Shown here piece after piece: positions 1-8,000 of a DNA stretch of 11,772 nucleotides. Where the stretch lies: the NCBI GenBank assembly GCA_964414715.1, contig CAYPXN010000083.1, positions 1 to 11,772 on the forward strand, in the 5' to 3' direction. Each line of letters starts with the position of its first letter. Within the stretch, counting starts at the first letter, position 1. The position numbers and the translations under genes are program-made. The DNA is from CAYPXN01 sp964414715 (GTDB lineage Bacteria > UBA10199 > JADFYH01). Under the pieces are notes generated by a model, which saw only the letters and a program-made list of their open reading frames with translations, did no database searches and was not told the DNA's origin.

Positions 1-932
1 ATGCGAGCGATTACTTCGCGAACATCATAAGGCTTTTTCAAATCTTTCTGGATAATGCCGTAAAGTTCTTCTGCAGGATAAAGAGGTTCTTCAATTTGTG
101 AAATTTCAATTTCTTGTTTTGCGGGCCGATTCAAATGAGAAAGAATATCGCGTGTAATGTCCAGGGCATGTTCTTCATCTTCGGCAAAGTGGTCGGTAAC
201 TCCCGATTTAAAACAATGAACTTTTGCTCCTCCCAAATCTTCCGCACTCACTTCTTCACCCGTAGCTGCTTTGACGAGGGGAGGGCCACCCAAAAAGATG
301 GTTCCATTTCCTTTGACTATCACGGTTTCATCGCTCATCGCGGGAACATAAGCGCCTCCCGCAGTACAGCTGCCCAGAACGACCGCAATTTGGGGAATTC
401 CTGCTGCACTCATGTTGGCTTGGTTGAAGAAAATTCGGCCAAAATGTTCTTTGTCCGGAAAAACTTCCGATTGGAGGGGAAGGAAAGCTCCACCAGAATC
501 CACGAGGTAAACACAAGGAAGTTGATTCTCGGCAGCAATTTCCTGAGCCCGAAGATGCTTTTTTACGGTCATGGGATAGTAAGTGCCTCCCTTGACCGTT
601 GCATCATTGGCGACGAAAAGTACTTCACGTCCTGAAACATATCCAATGCCTGTGACGATGCCCGCACCGGGAGCTTCCTGCTGATACATGTCATGAGCCG
701 CAAGAGTTGAAAATTCGAGAAAGGGAGATCCTGCGTCCAGAATTTTTTCAATGCGTTCTCGGGGAAGAAGTTTTCCCCGTTTACGATGTTTTTCGACAGA
801 GGAACTGCCACCACCCTGTTTCACCTTTGCGACTTCTTTTCGAAAGGTTTCAGTAAGATTTTTGAGGGCAGCACTGTTTTCTTTAAACTCCGAAGAGGAG
901 CTTTGGATATGGGATTCAATAAGTTCTGACAT
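1..932 (-). CDS. mccB: 3-methylcrotonyl-CoA carboxylase, beta (carboxyltransferase) subunit, partial
   Basis: The beta subunit moves carboxyl from biotin to 3-methylcrotonyl-CoA in leucine catabolism and works in the cytoplasm with a biotin-carrying alpha subunit that is not in the window. The reading frame is open from ATG 930-932 to the left edge (310 codons; the family is usually about 535 residues), so the C-terminal carboxyltransferase half is missing. Visible signatures are ANDATVKGGTYYPMTVKKH (residues 108-126), LVDSGGAFLP (143-152), the oxyanion-type stretch GSCTAGGAYVPAMSDE (187-202) and GGPPLVKAATGEEVSAEDLG (215-234). They match methylcrotonyl-CoA carboxylase much better than propionyl-CoA or acetyl-CoA carboxylase; the closest alternative would be a geranyl-CoA carboxylase subunit. 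The first residues before about 45 are low-complexity. No Shine-Dalgarno is visible before the ATG. A -10-like box lies 7 bases upstream, so the mRNA may be leaderless. No in-frame ATG lies nearby upstream. Confidence 0.93.
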   Translation of the reverse strand, partial: MSELIESHIQSSSSEFKENSAALKNLTETFRKEVAKVKQGGGSSSVEKHRKRGKLLPRERIEKILDAGSPFLEFSTLAAHDMYQQEAPGAGIVTGIGYVSGREVLFVANDATVKGGTYYPMTVKKHLRAQEIAAENQLPCVYLVDSGGAFLPLQSEVFPDKEHFGRIFFNQANMSAAGIPQIAVVLGSCTAGGAYVPAMSDETVIVKGNGTIFLGGPPLVKAATGEEVSAEDLGGAKVHCFKSGVTDHFAEDEEHALDITRDILSHLNRPAKQEIEISQIEEPLYPAEELYGIIQKDLKKPYDVREVIAR

Positions 933-939
933 GCCATCT

Positions 940-968
940 TTTATTGCAGAGGATGAAGGCGGGATCAA
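940..968 (-). promoter_or_regulatory. candidate promoter of mccB
   Basis: On the minus strand TTGATC (963-968) is followed after 17 bases by AATAAA (940-945), each matching four of six consensus positions. The -10-like box ends 7 bases before the mccB ATG, which would put the transcription start at or next to the start codon. The box lies between the gene and the inverted-repeat element, so transcription need not come from the yheT side. Assigned by eye from hexamers and spacing only. Confidence 0.35.
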
Positions 969-987
969 TTGAAAAAAGAATAAGTTT

Positions 988-1153
988 AGCGAAGCCCTAT
1001 TAGGTTTTTCGTGCGGATCAGAACTCGCGAGGTTTCAAATCCTCGTCTCGCTTTGGTCCAATCCGCCTGAGGCGGACCCTCACTCGACTCGGATGTTAAA
1101 AGGTGTCGCTCAGACACGCTGATCCTTACTCAAGAACCTAAAAGGGCTTCGCT
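988..1153. repeat. 166-base element with ~34-base imperfect terminal inverted repeats (MITE/REP-like)
   Basis: The left arm 988-1021 begins AGCGAAGCCCTATTAGGTTT and ends GGATCAG. The reverse complement of the right arm 1119-1153 begins AGCGAAGCCCTTTTAGGTTC and ends GGATCAG, with one one-base gap and a few mismatches between the arms. The 97-base interior holds three small hairpins: 1028-1045 (CGAGG/CCTCG), 1062-1076 (TCCGCC-TGA-GGCGGA) and 1103-1117 (GTGTC/GACAC). No open reading frame of note and no clear target-site duplication are visible. It fills most of the gap between the yheT stop (7 bases away) and mccB. The arrangement resembles a non-autonomous miniature inverted-repeat element or a REP-type palindromic cluster. 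It could instead be a structured RNA or a bulky terminator in the yheT 3' region. Confidence 0.7.
1098..1117 (-). terminator. weak terminator-like hairpin downstream of yheT
   Basis: Read on the minus strand, a 5-bp stem GTGTC/GACAC with a 5-base loop (1103-1117) is followed by CTTTT (1102-1098). It lies about 40 bases past the yheT stop and inside the inverted-repeat element. The stem is short and the T-run only four bases, so it would be a poor intrinsic terminator alone. The large surrounding inverted repeat could strengthen it. Confidence 0.2.
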
Positions 1154-1159
1154 CAATAT

Positions 1160-2125
1160 TTATTCCACATTTTGAATGAATTCCACGGCTCGCTTTTCGG
1201 ACCAGTATTCATTTTTTAAATTGAGACTTACAAAGCCGACGTGACCACCTTTGTCGGGCATTTCTAAAAAAAAGTGGGGGTTGGCTTTTGCTTTTTTGAT
1301 GGGAAAACAAGATTCCGGAAGGAAAGGATCATCTTTAGCGTTTACGAGCAAGGTGGGGACTTTGATGTTTTCAAGGTAACGATCGCTACTGGATTGTGCC
1401 CAGTAATCTTCCGCACTTTTAAATCCATGCTGATTGACGACGTAGCGTTCATCAAATTCTTTAAAAGAAGTAATGGCCTCCAGATTTTTGATATTGAGGA
1501 GTCCGGGTAAAACTCTTGTTTTTTTCTGGATATAATTTCGGAGCAAGGTCATGAAGTGCAGGAGATAAATTTTGTTGCTCGTTTTGCTGATTTGTTTTGC
1601 GCTTTCATGAAGGTTGCAGGGAACCGAAAAAGTGACTGCTTTTACAATTTGAGGATGAATGCCCTTACCTTGTTCTCCCAAATATTTGAGGGTGATGTTT
1701 CCTCCCATGCTAAATCCAATCAAAACAATGGCCTTATATTTTTTGAGAGAAAGGGCATGTTGAATCACCGCTTCCAAATCGTGAGTGGCTCCAGCATGGG
1801 TCATGCGAATGGTTTTGTTGGGAGTGCCTCCAAAGCCACGATAATTCCAAGCGAGTGCGTCGAATCCTTTTGCATTGAGTGCATGTACCATTCCCGTAAT
1901 GTAGGTGCGAGAACTGTCGGCTCCGAGTCCGTGGGAAAGAATGGCCAGTTTTTTGGAGCCTACCTTGGACCAGTCGAGATCCAGAAAATCACCATCCGGA
2001 GTTTTGATTCTCTTGCGAGTATATTTGGGTTGGGATACCCAACGAAAAAGATTCGCATGAATGGTTTGAACATGACCATTCGAAAAAAAGAGAGGTGCTT
2101 TGTATGCAGATTTGATAATAGGCAT
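1160..2125 (-). CDS. yheT: YheT-family alpha/beta hydrolase
   Basis: Predicted cytoplasmic or membrane-associated serine hydrolase of 321 residues, the usual size for the YheT/ABHD1-ABHD3 group. The N-terminal NGHVQTI (16-22) is the family hallmark. HGLGADSSRTY (65-75) forms the oxyanion-side loop, WNYRGFGG (93-100) follows, GFSMGG (137-142) carries the nucleophile Ser139, AKDDPFLP (263-270) carries the acidic residue (Asp265 or Asp266), and GGHVGF (293-298) carries His295. All triad parts are present, so an active enzyme is expected, but the substrate cannot be read from sequence; relatives act on esters or phospholipids. No signal peptide is visible. The start ATG 2123-2125 has no Shine-Dalgarno, and a -10-like GATAAT lies 8 bases upstream. 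It diverges from the hydrolase at 2218 across 92 bases; the inverted-repeat element begins just after its stop. Confidence 0.92.
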   Translation of the reverse strand: MPIIKSAYKAPLFFSNGHVQTIHANLFRWVSQPKYTRKRIKTPDGDFLDLDWSKVGSKKLAILSHGLGADSSRTYITGMVHALNAKGFDALAWNYRGFGGTPNKTIRMTHAGATHDLEAVIQHALSLKKYKAIVLIGFSMGGNITLKYLGEQGKGIHPQIVKAVTFSVPCNLHESAKQISKTSNKIYLLHFMTLLRNYIQKKTRVLPGLLNIKNLEAITSFKEFDERYVVNQHGFKSAEDYWAQSSSDRYLENIKVPTLLVNAKDDPFLPESCFPIKKAKANPHFFLEMPDKGGHVGFVSLNLKNEYWSEKRAVEFIQNVE

Positions 2126-2133
2126 ATTTCTAT

Positions 2134-2164
2134 ATTATCTGATATCTTAGAGTGATTTTGTAAA
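2134..2164 (-). promoter_or_regulatory. candidate promoter of yheT
   Basis: Minus-strand GATAAT (2134-2139, five of six consensus) lies 8 bases before the ATG. TTTACA (2159-2164, five of six) lies 19 bases further upstream, a spacing longer than ideal. Transcription would start at or within a base or two of the start codon, giving a leaderless mRNA, in keeping with the lack of a ribosome binding site. Confidence 0.4.
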
Positions 2165-2180
2165 TGAGAATTTTAGTGCC

Positions 2181-2209
2181 TTACCTGCGCTAAAGTACAG
2201 TTTTATTTT
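2181..2209 (+). promoter_or_regulatory. weak candidate promoter of the plus-strand hydrolase
   Basis: TTACCT (2181-2186) and TATTTT (2204-2209) are 17 bases apart, matching three and four consensus positions. The -10-like box ends 8 bases before the ATG at 2218. The 92-base divergent spacer must carry a promoter for this strand unless transcription reads in from elsewhere, but these hexamers are poor and the spacer is AT-rich, so chance matches are likely. Confidence 0.22.
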
Positions 2210-2217
2210 GGCTTTAT

Positions 2218-3081
2218 ATGAAAAACAAAAAAATTAAAATTAATGGTTTAAATCATCAATTCTATTTTTGGGGATCTCCCCGAAAACCCAAACTCTTCTT
2301 TTTTCATGGATGGCTAGATGGAGCAGCCAGTTTTGAGTGGGTATGCGAATACTTGGAGAAAGACTTTTATTGTATTGGAGTAGATCTTCGGGGTTACGGA
2401 CGAAGTGAATGGTCGAAAAGTCCCTTGGGATATTTTTTTTATGAATATGTGGCGGATTTACATGCCATCTTTGAGCATTTTTCACCGAGAGAGCCCGTCA
2501 AAATTGTGGGGCATTCCTTTGGAGGAGCCATTAGTTCTTTTTATGCGGGAATTTTTCCAGAGAGGGTGAGTCATTTTGTGAATTTGGAAGGTTTTGCTTT
2601 TAAAGACAATCCGCCGGATCGAGGACCCGAAAAAGCAAGAAGTTGGATAGAATCTCTTCATCATCAGCGCTTTAATCATTTTAAAAATTTTAAACAGTTT
2701 GCGGAACGAATGGTGAAGGCGAATCCAAGAATTCCTCTCGAAAAAGCGGAGTTTGTGTCGAAGTATTTGGCCAAAAAAAGCTCCAAAGGGGTGACGAGCT
2801 CGGCGGATCCTTTGCACAAGCTCGCCGAACCTTATGTCTTTACCAAAGAACTGTTCTATCCTTTTTGGGAAAAAATTCAGGCAAAATGTTTGTTGGTAGC
2901 GGCAGAAAACACCGAAATGAATGCCTGGATGAAATCCTCCGACCTGAAGAAGGAAATTCAGGAGCGCCTGGATCATTTTCCGCCTCAGAGCACCCGTTTT
3001 GAGGTTAAAAACTGTGGACACATGATGCATTACGAAAAACCCGAAGAAATCTCCCGCCTGATTTACGATTTTTTGTTTTGA
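2218..3081 (+). CDS. alpha/beta hydrolase (SERHL/MhpC-like)
   Basis: A 287-residue alpha/beta hydrolase, predicted cytoplasmic since no signal peptide or membrane segment is seen. FFFHGWLDGAASFE (27-40) gives the oxyanion region and the typical HGW-D-AASF start of serine-hydrolase-like proteins. VDLRGYGRSEW (55-65) follows, GHSFGG (98-103) carries the nucleophile Ser100, NLEGFAF (122-128) is a recurring feature of this subgroup, and GHMMHYEKPEE (267-277) carries the catalytic His268. The acidic member is not obvious; Glu230 in VAAENTE sits where an Asp is usual. The substrate is unknown. It is not a duplicate of the neighbouring YheT-type hydrolase: lengths, motifs and cap regions differ. The ATG at 2218 has no Shine-Dalgarno. 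Its TGA stop overlaps the TTGACA -35 box of the next transcription unit. Confidence 0.88.
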   Translation: MKNKKIKINGLNHQFYFWGSPRKPKLFFFHGWLDGAASFEWVCEYLEKDFYCIGVDLRGYGRSEWSKSPLGYFFYEYVADLHAIFEHFSPREPVKIVGHSFGGAISSFYAGIFPERVSHFVNLEGFAFKDNPPDRGPEKARSWIESLHHQRFNHFKNFKQFAERMVKANPRIPLEKAEFVSKYLAKKSSKGVTSSADPLHKLAEPYVFTKELFYPFWEKIQAKCLLVAAENTEMNAWMKSSDLKKEIQERLDHFPPQSTRFEVKNCGHMMHYEKPEEISRLIYDFLF

Positions 3082-3117
3082 CATTTCTTCCCATCGAAAG
3101 GTAAGTGCTTACTTACC
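3078..3117 (+). promoter_or_regulatory. promoter -35 box plus palindromic TetR-type operator for the efflux operon
   Basis: A perfect TTGACA lies at 3078-3083, sharing bases with the upstream hydrolase stop codon. Seventeen to eighteen bases later the expected -10 position falls inside an 18-base palindrome at 3100-3117: GGTAAGT, GCTT, ACTTACC (7-bp arms, 4-base spacer), with a second nested palindrome GTAAG-TG-CTTAC. The -10 itself is poor (GTAAGT or TAAGTG). A palindrome covering the -10 just before a tetR gene is the usual layout for self-repression by a TetR-family protein, which binds such sites as dimers. That the adjacent regulator binds here is inference. Confidence 0.68.
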
Positions 3118-3187
3118 ATGTGCGAATCCGGCTATCCGCCCAAGGTGGTACGGATGAGGAGATGGTTGAAAGCGAGATCTGAGCGTC

Positions 3188-3796
3188 ATGGCGAGTCCCT
3201 TACGACATTCATTTGAAGAGCGAGAAAAGCTGATTGTTAAAGCGGCAACCGAGCTTTTTTCGAAGCACGGCTTCGAGGGAACAACCACCAAAATGATTGC
3301 GACTGAGGCCGGAGTAAATGAAGCGCTTATCTTTCGTCATTTTCCGAAGAAAGAAGATCTGTATACCGCGATTGTCCATCAAAAACTCGAAGAGTGGACG
3401 ACTCTTGTGAGCTCTCAATTGGAGCAAGCTTATTCCAAGGGTTTGGAAGAGGCTTTGTTTGAAATTGCAGAGTTTATGGTTAATGAAAGCAAGAAAGATC
3501 CTGCTCTTTTACGCATGATGTTATTTTCTGCTCTTGAAAAACACGAACTGAGTCAGATGTTTTTTCAACAGCGCCTTCCCTTGATTGAGTTTCTTGAAAA
3601 GTATTTTAAACATAAAATTAAAAACCGGAAGATGCGTCTTTTGTGTGTCGAAGAAGTGGCACGCGCTTTTTTGGGAATGATTCATCATTACATTCTTGTT
3701 TCCCAGGTTTTTAATTCCAAAACGTATTTCAAAAAAACACAAAAAGAGATTTTAAAAGGCTATGTGAGTATTTTTGTAAATGGAATCAATATATGA
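3188..3796 (+). CDS. TetR/AcrR-family transcriptional regulator
   Basis: A 202-residue DNA-binding repressor. The N-terminal TetR helix-turn-helix spans about residues 13-60, with the family pattern IVKAATELFSKHGFEGTTT, then MIATEAGVNEALIFRHFPKK (36-55) ending in the recognition helix and the FxHFxxKEDL-like turn. The remaining all-helical part is the ligand-binding and dimer region, too variable to name a ligand. Being first in a unit with a TolC channel and an RND pump, it very probably represses that unit and is released by a pump substrate. The ATG at 3188 is the first possible start after an in-frame TGA about 20 bases upstream; the ribosome binding site is weak (GAG only). The leader from the promoter is about 75 bases. 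The stop overlaps the next start (ATGA), implying translational coupling. Confidence 0.93.
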   Translation: MASPLRHSFEEREKLIVKAATELFSKHGFEGTTTKMIATEAGVNEALIFRHFPKKEDLYTAIVHQKLEEWTTLVSSQLEQAYSKGLEEALFEIAEFMVNESKKDPALLRMMLFSALEKHELSQMFFQQRLPLIEFLEKYFKHKIKNRKMRLLCVEEVARAFLGMIHHYILVSQVFNSKTYFKKTQKEILKGYVSIFVNGINI

Positions 3797-5073
3797 AGAA
3801 AATCTTATTTGTCATAATTGCTTTACTTCCCGTTTCTGTCCAGGCCGCAGAAGTGCAGAAAAAAATGACGCTTAAAGAATGTTATGAGCAAGCTTTGCAT
3901 TACAGTGATGTGATTCAGATTTCGGATCAGTCCATTCAAGAAGCGAAAACTCGTTACATGCAAGCTCTGGGACAGGTTTTGCCACAAATCAGCGTTCAGG
4001 CTAGCGAGTTTTTGCAGGATGATTCTGCAAATACCTCCAACACTAATACTACTGGACAGGTGGTGAACACCTTCACCCGATTCAGTCGTCCGCAAGTGGG
4101 TTTGAATGCCACTCAAAATCTTTTCCAGGGTTTTAAAGAACTTGCGGCCATCAAGATGTCTCGCATGGATCAGGCACGGCAACGCTATAACAAAGATGAT
4201 GCGGAAAGATTGTTGTATAAAGATGTTGCGGTTGCTTTTTTTACGGTCGAACAAATTGAAAAGAGTATTGTGATTACTGAGAGGCTTTTAAAAGTATATC
4301 ACAGCCAGATTGAAGAATTGAATCAGAGAATCAAGTTGGGAAAATCGAGAGAAAGTGAAGTGCTGGCCCAGCAATCCGACATGAGTTTGTTGGAAGCGAA
4401 TCTTGCTGCTAAAAAAGGGGAATTAAAAGTCGCCTATGAAATGCTTTCTTTTCTGACAGGTCTTTCACCTCAACCTCCTATTCGTTGGATAGACCCCACG
4501 GAGTTAAAGCTAAATCCCGAGAAAGAATATTTGGCAATTGGTCAGGAAAGGCCGGATATTAAAGCTTCTGAACAGGCAGCAATGTTGGCGAAGGAAAATA
4601 TTACGGTCCAAAGATCGACCATTCTTCCTGCCGCGACAGCTCAGGCCAATTTCTATCCTTATCGGGTGGGTTTTCAAAAAGACATTCATTGGGATGCAAC
4701 TTTCAATATGGGGATCCCCTTGTTTAATTGGTCCAGTTACGGTTTGATTCGTGAAGCCAAAATCCAGGCAAAAAAGTCTGCCTTGGAGTTGGATCAATTG
4801 CGTCGACAGTCCGTGACAGAAATCAAGAAAGCTTACGATAAATATCAATCCAGCGTGGATGAATACAAAAAATATACGGTCGCTGCGAAGATTGCGGAAA
4901 AAAGTTATCTTAAGCAAAGGGAAGATTTTTCCTTGGGCCTGATTACCAATCTTGATGTGTTGAGAGCTCAAAACACATGGTTGCTGGCCTTGCAATCCCA
5001 GAATACTTCACAAGTCCAAGTCTTGAGTGATTGGATCAGTTTACAAATTACAGCCGGAATCAAACCTCAGTAA
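3793..5073 (+). CDS. TolC-family outer-membrane efflux protein
   Basis: Outer-membrane channel for a tripartite efflux system. It has 426 residues, normal for the family. A Sec signal peptide is visible: MKK, a hydrophobic run (residues 4-16) and a likely cleavage after VQA (18). No lipobox cysteine is present, so unlike OprM-type channels it is not expected to be lipidated. The mature part shows the two-fold TolC repeat of long helices and strands: TLKECYEQALHYSDVI near the start, GLNATQNLFQGF in the first half, then FNMGIPLFNWSSYGLIREAK in the second repeat, and a closing DFSLGLITNLDVLRAQNTW. It starts inside the tetR stop codon and is followed 16 bases later by the RND gene, so the three are one operon. 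The own ribosome binding site is weak and coupling to tetR is likely. Confidence 0.93.
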   Translation: MKKILFVIIALLPVSVQAAEVQKKMTLKECYEQALHYSDVIQISDQSIQEAKTRYMQALGQVLPQISVQASEFLQDDSANTSNTNTTGQVVNTFTRFSRPQVGLNATQNLFQGFKELAAIKMSRMDQARQRYNKDDAERLLYKDVAVAFFTVEQIEKSIVITERLLKVYHSQIEELNQRIKLGKSRESEVLAQQSDMSLLEANLAAKKGELKVAYEMLSFLTGLSPQPPIRWIDPTELKLNPEKEYLAIGQERPDIKASEQAAMLAKENITVQRSTILPAATAQANFYPYRVGFQKDIHWDATFNMGIPLFNWSSYGLIREAKIQAKKSALELDQLRRQSVTEIKKAYDKYQSSVDEYKKYTVAAKIAEKSYLKQREDFSLGLITNLDVLRAQNTWLLALQSQNTSQVQVLSDWISLQITAGIKPQ

Positions 5074-5077
5074 AGGC

Positions 5078-5082
5078 GGGAG
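5078..5082 (+). promoter_or_regulatory. ribosome binding site fixing the RND start
   Basis: GGGAG lies 7 bases before ATG 5090-5092, in the 16-base spacer after the tolC stop. It selects this ATG over an in-frame ATG at 5027 that lies inside tolC and would add 21 unrelated residues before the conserved RND N-terminus. Confidence 0.8.
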
Positions 5083-5089
5083 ATTTAGA

Positions 5090-8000
5090 ATGACGACCAT
5101 TTCAGAAATTTCGATTAAAAATAATGTCTTCGCCTGGATGTTGATGGCGGCTTTGATTCTTTTCGGATGGATAGCCTTCAAAGGCATGGGGATTAGTGAA
5201 ATGCCCGACGTGGATTTTCCGGTGGTCACGGTTCAAATCACCTATGAAGGATCTGCGCCGGAAATCATGGAAACGGACGTGGTCGATATTATCGAAGATT
5301 CTGTGATGAGTGTGCAGGGAATTCGCTCGATATCTTCCACTTCTCGTCAGGGAGAGGCGACCATTACCATTGAGTTTGATTTGGATCGCAATATCGATGT
5401 GGCTTTGCAGGAAGTTCAAACAAAAATTGCCCAGGCACAAAAGCGTTTGCCCAAAGAAATTGATCCTCCGGTCGTTGTGAAAACCAATCCCGAAGATCAG
5501 CCGATTATGTGGGTTTCTCTTTCCGGCAACAAACCTCTTCGTGAAATTATGGAGTATGCACGAGATCAGCTGAAAGATCGTTTGCAAACCGTGAGTGGAG
5601 TGGGAGAAGTGATCTTTGGGGGCTATGTAGAGCCCGAGCTGCGGGTTTGGTTGGACCCCAAAAAACTGGATCAATATGAGCTCACCGTACAGGATGTGTT
5701 GGATGCAATCAAAACCCAGCATGTGGAAATCCCCGCCGGCCGTATCGAAACTCCCTTAAAAGAATTTAATGTGCGCACCATGGGTGAAGCGATGACCCCC
5801 GAGCAGTTTGGGGAAATCCTGATTGATAAAAGAGGGGGCGCCTCTATTTATGCTCCCATTCGCATCAAAGATGTCGCGAAAGTGGAAAAAGGTTTAGATG
5901 ATATTCGCCGAATCAGTCGAACCGATGGAAAACCGGCGATTGGTTTGGGTCTTAAAAAACAGAGAGGATCGAATGCAGTTGCGGTAGGGGATGCGATTTA
6001 CAAAAAGGTGGATGAGATTAACAAGTTTCTTCCGGAAGGTTTGCATCTGCAAATCAACTTCGATTCCACGCGCTTTATTCGTGATTCTGTCCACGAAATG
6101 CAAAAAGATCTTTTGTATGCAGCCATTCTGACAGCCTTGGCTTGTTTGCTTTTTCTGGCTTCCTGGGGTTCCACCTTCAACGTCTTGCTTGCAATTCCCA
6201 CTTCGATCGTGGGTTCCTTTATCTTTTTATACTTTTTTGGCTTTACCTTGAACACTTTCACATTGTTGGGATTGATCTTGGCAATCGGGATCGTGGTCGA
6301 CGATGCCATCATGGTTTTGGAAAACATTGTGCGCCATATTGAAATGGGGAAAAGTCCCTTGCGTGCAGCCATGGACGGTGGAAAAGAAGTGACTTCGGCT
6401 GCTGTTGCGGCAACCATTGCCATTATCGCCATTTTTATTCCCGTCGTATTCATGAAGGGAATTATCGGAAAATTTTTCCTTCAGTTTGGCGTCACCATGG
6501 TGGTGGCGGTGGCTTTATCCTTGTTGGAAGCCTTGACTCTCACTCCCATGAGAGCTTCTCGAATGCTAGGTGCCGGACATGAGGGTCGTTTTCAAAAAAT
6601 GGTGAATCATTCCTTTTCCAAGCTCAGTAATGCCTATGCCTATATTTTGAAAAAATGTTTGGATCATCGTTGGCTCGTGATGATTATTGCGACCTTGATG
6701 TTTTTGGGATCTTTTTCAGTTCTTCCCGGTTTGAGAAAAGAATTTGTGCCTCCTCAGGATCAAAGCATGTTTTTGGTGCGTTTTGAAACGCCGCTTGGCT
6801 CTTCCATTGATTATACGGATGAAAAAGTGAAGGCTGCCGAAAAAATCATTTCGAGCTATCCCGAAGTGATACGTTATTACCTTGCAATAGGAGGATTTAG
6901 TGGTGGGGAAGTGAATGCGGAAATGATGTTCATTACCCTCAAAAATCCACAAGATCGTCCGGTGGATCCCCAAACAGGAAAAAGACTCACTCAAAAAGAC
7001 ATCATGAACAAGTTTCGAAAAGATTTTTCAGGAATTCCTGATTTGACCGGTTTTGTTCAGGATCTTTCTACTCGTGGATTTACGGCGCAGCGTGGTTTTC
7101 CCATTGAGTTTAGTGTGAGAGGTCATGATTGGCAAAAATTGACGGAAGTTTCCAATGAGCTCCTTAAGGCCATGAAAGAGACCAAGTTCTATCAAGATGT
7201 GGATACAGATTACAAAACCGGACAACCAGAAATACAGATCAATCCTTTGAGGGAAGAGGCTTTCGCTCGCAAGGTTCATATTGAAGATATTGGAACGACT
7301 GTAAATGGCATGATTGGGGGAGTGAAAGCCGGAAAATTTACAGAAGGGGATCATCGTAATGATATTCGTGTAAGAGCAAACGAAAATGATCGTCAGTTGG
7401 CTTCAGATATTACGAGACTGAAGGTCAGAAATCAAAATGGGGAATTGGTTCCCATGGATGCGATTGCTCAAACGGTTACCAAAGATACCTTGAAAAGTAT
7501 TTTGAGAAAAGATCGCGAGCGTTCCATAGGAATTTTTGCAAACGTTGCAGCGGGTGAGTCTCAGGCAAAAGTGATTCAAGAAACAGAAAAGTTGGCAAAG
7601 AAAATTCTTCCGGAAGGTTATCGCATTGTCTGGACCGGTTCAGCACAAACCTTTCAAGAGTCCTTTGAAAGCTTGATTTTTGTTCTCTATTTGGGAATTG
7701 CGGTCGCTTACATGGTGTTGGCGTCGCAATATAATAGCTTTGTCCATCCTTGGGTGGTTTTGCTTGCTTTACCTTTTAGTGTTTCCGGAGCTTGGGTCGC
7801 TTTGAAAATTTTTGACAGTTCTCTTAACATTTATAGTTTCATTGGTCTGATTCTTTTGATGGGGATTGCAAAAAAGAACTCTATTCTGCTGGTCGATTTT
7901 ACCAATCAGCGGAGAGAAGAGGGAATGAGCGTTCGGGAAGCCTTAGAAACCGCTTGTCCCCAACGTTTAAGGCCTATTTTAATGACCAGCTTTGCAACGA

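Noticed and set aside
114..635. 173-codon plus-strand open frame
   Set aside because: Antisense to the methylcrotonyl-CoA carboxylase beta subunit, whose frame is clear but open at the window edge.
1011..1060. tRNA-like 3' half (GGTTTCAAATCC ending in TCCA)
   Set aside because: The loop has one base too many, no acceptor, D or anticodon arms pair in the right places, and the segment is part of the inverted-repeat element.
1100..1112. 13-base match AAGGTGTCGCTCA to a site near 10298
   Set aside because: The second copy encodes ordinary hrpB residues, there is no longer similarity around it, and it is best taken as chance.
988..1153. Integron attC site
   Set aside because: The arms lack the paired RYYYAAC/GTTRRRY core sites and no integrase or cassette array is present.
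1556..2155. 199-codon plus-strand open frame
   Set aside because: It lies antisense to the fully motif-supported yheT gene, has no recognisable domain and no ribosome binding site: a shadow frame.
5102..5722. 206-codon minus-strand open frame within the RND gene
   Set aside because: Antisense to a conserved coding region with no protein family features or start signals.
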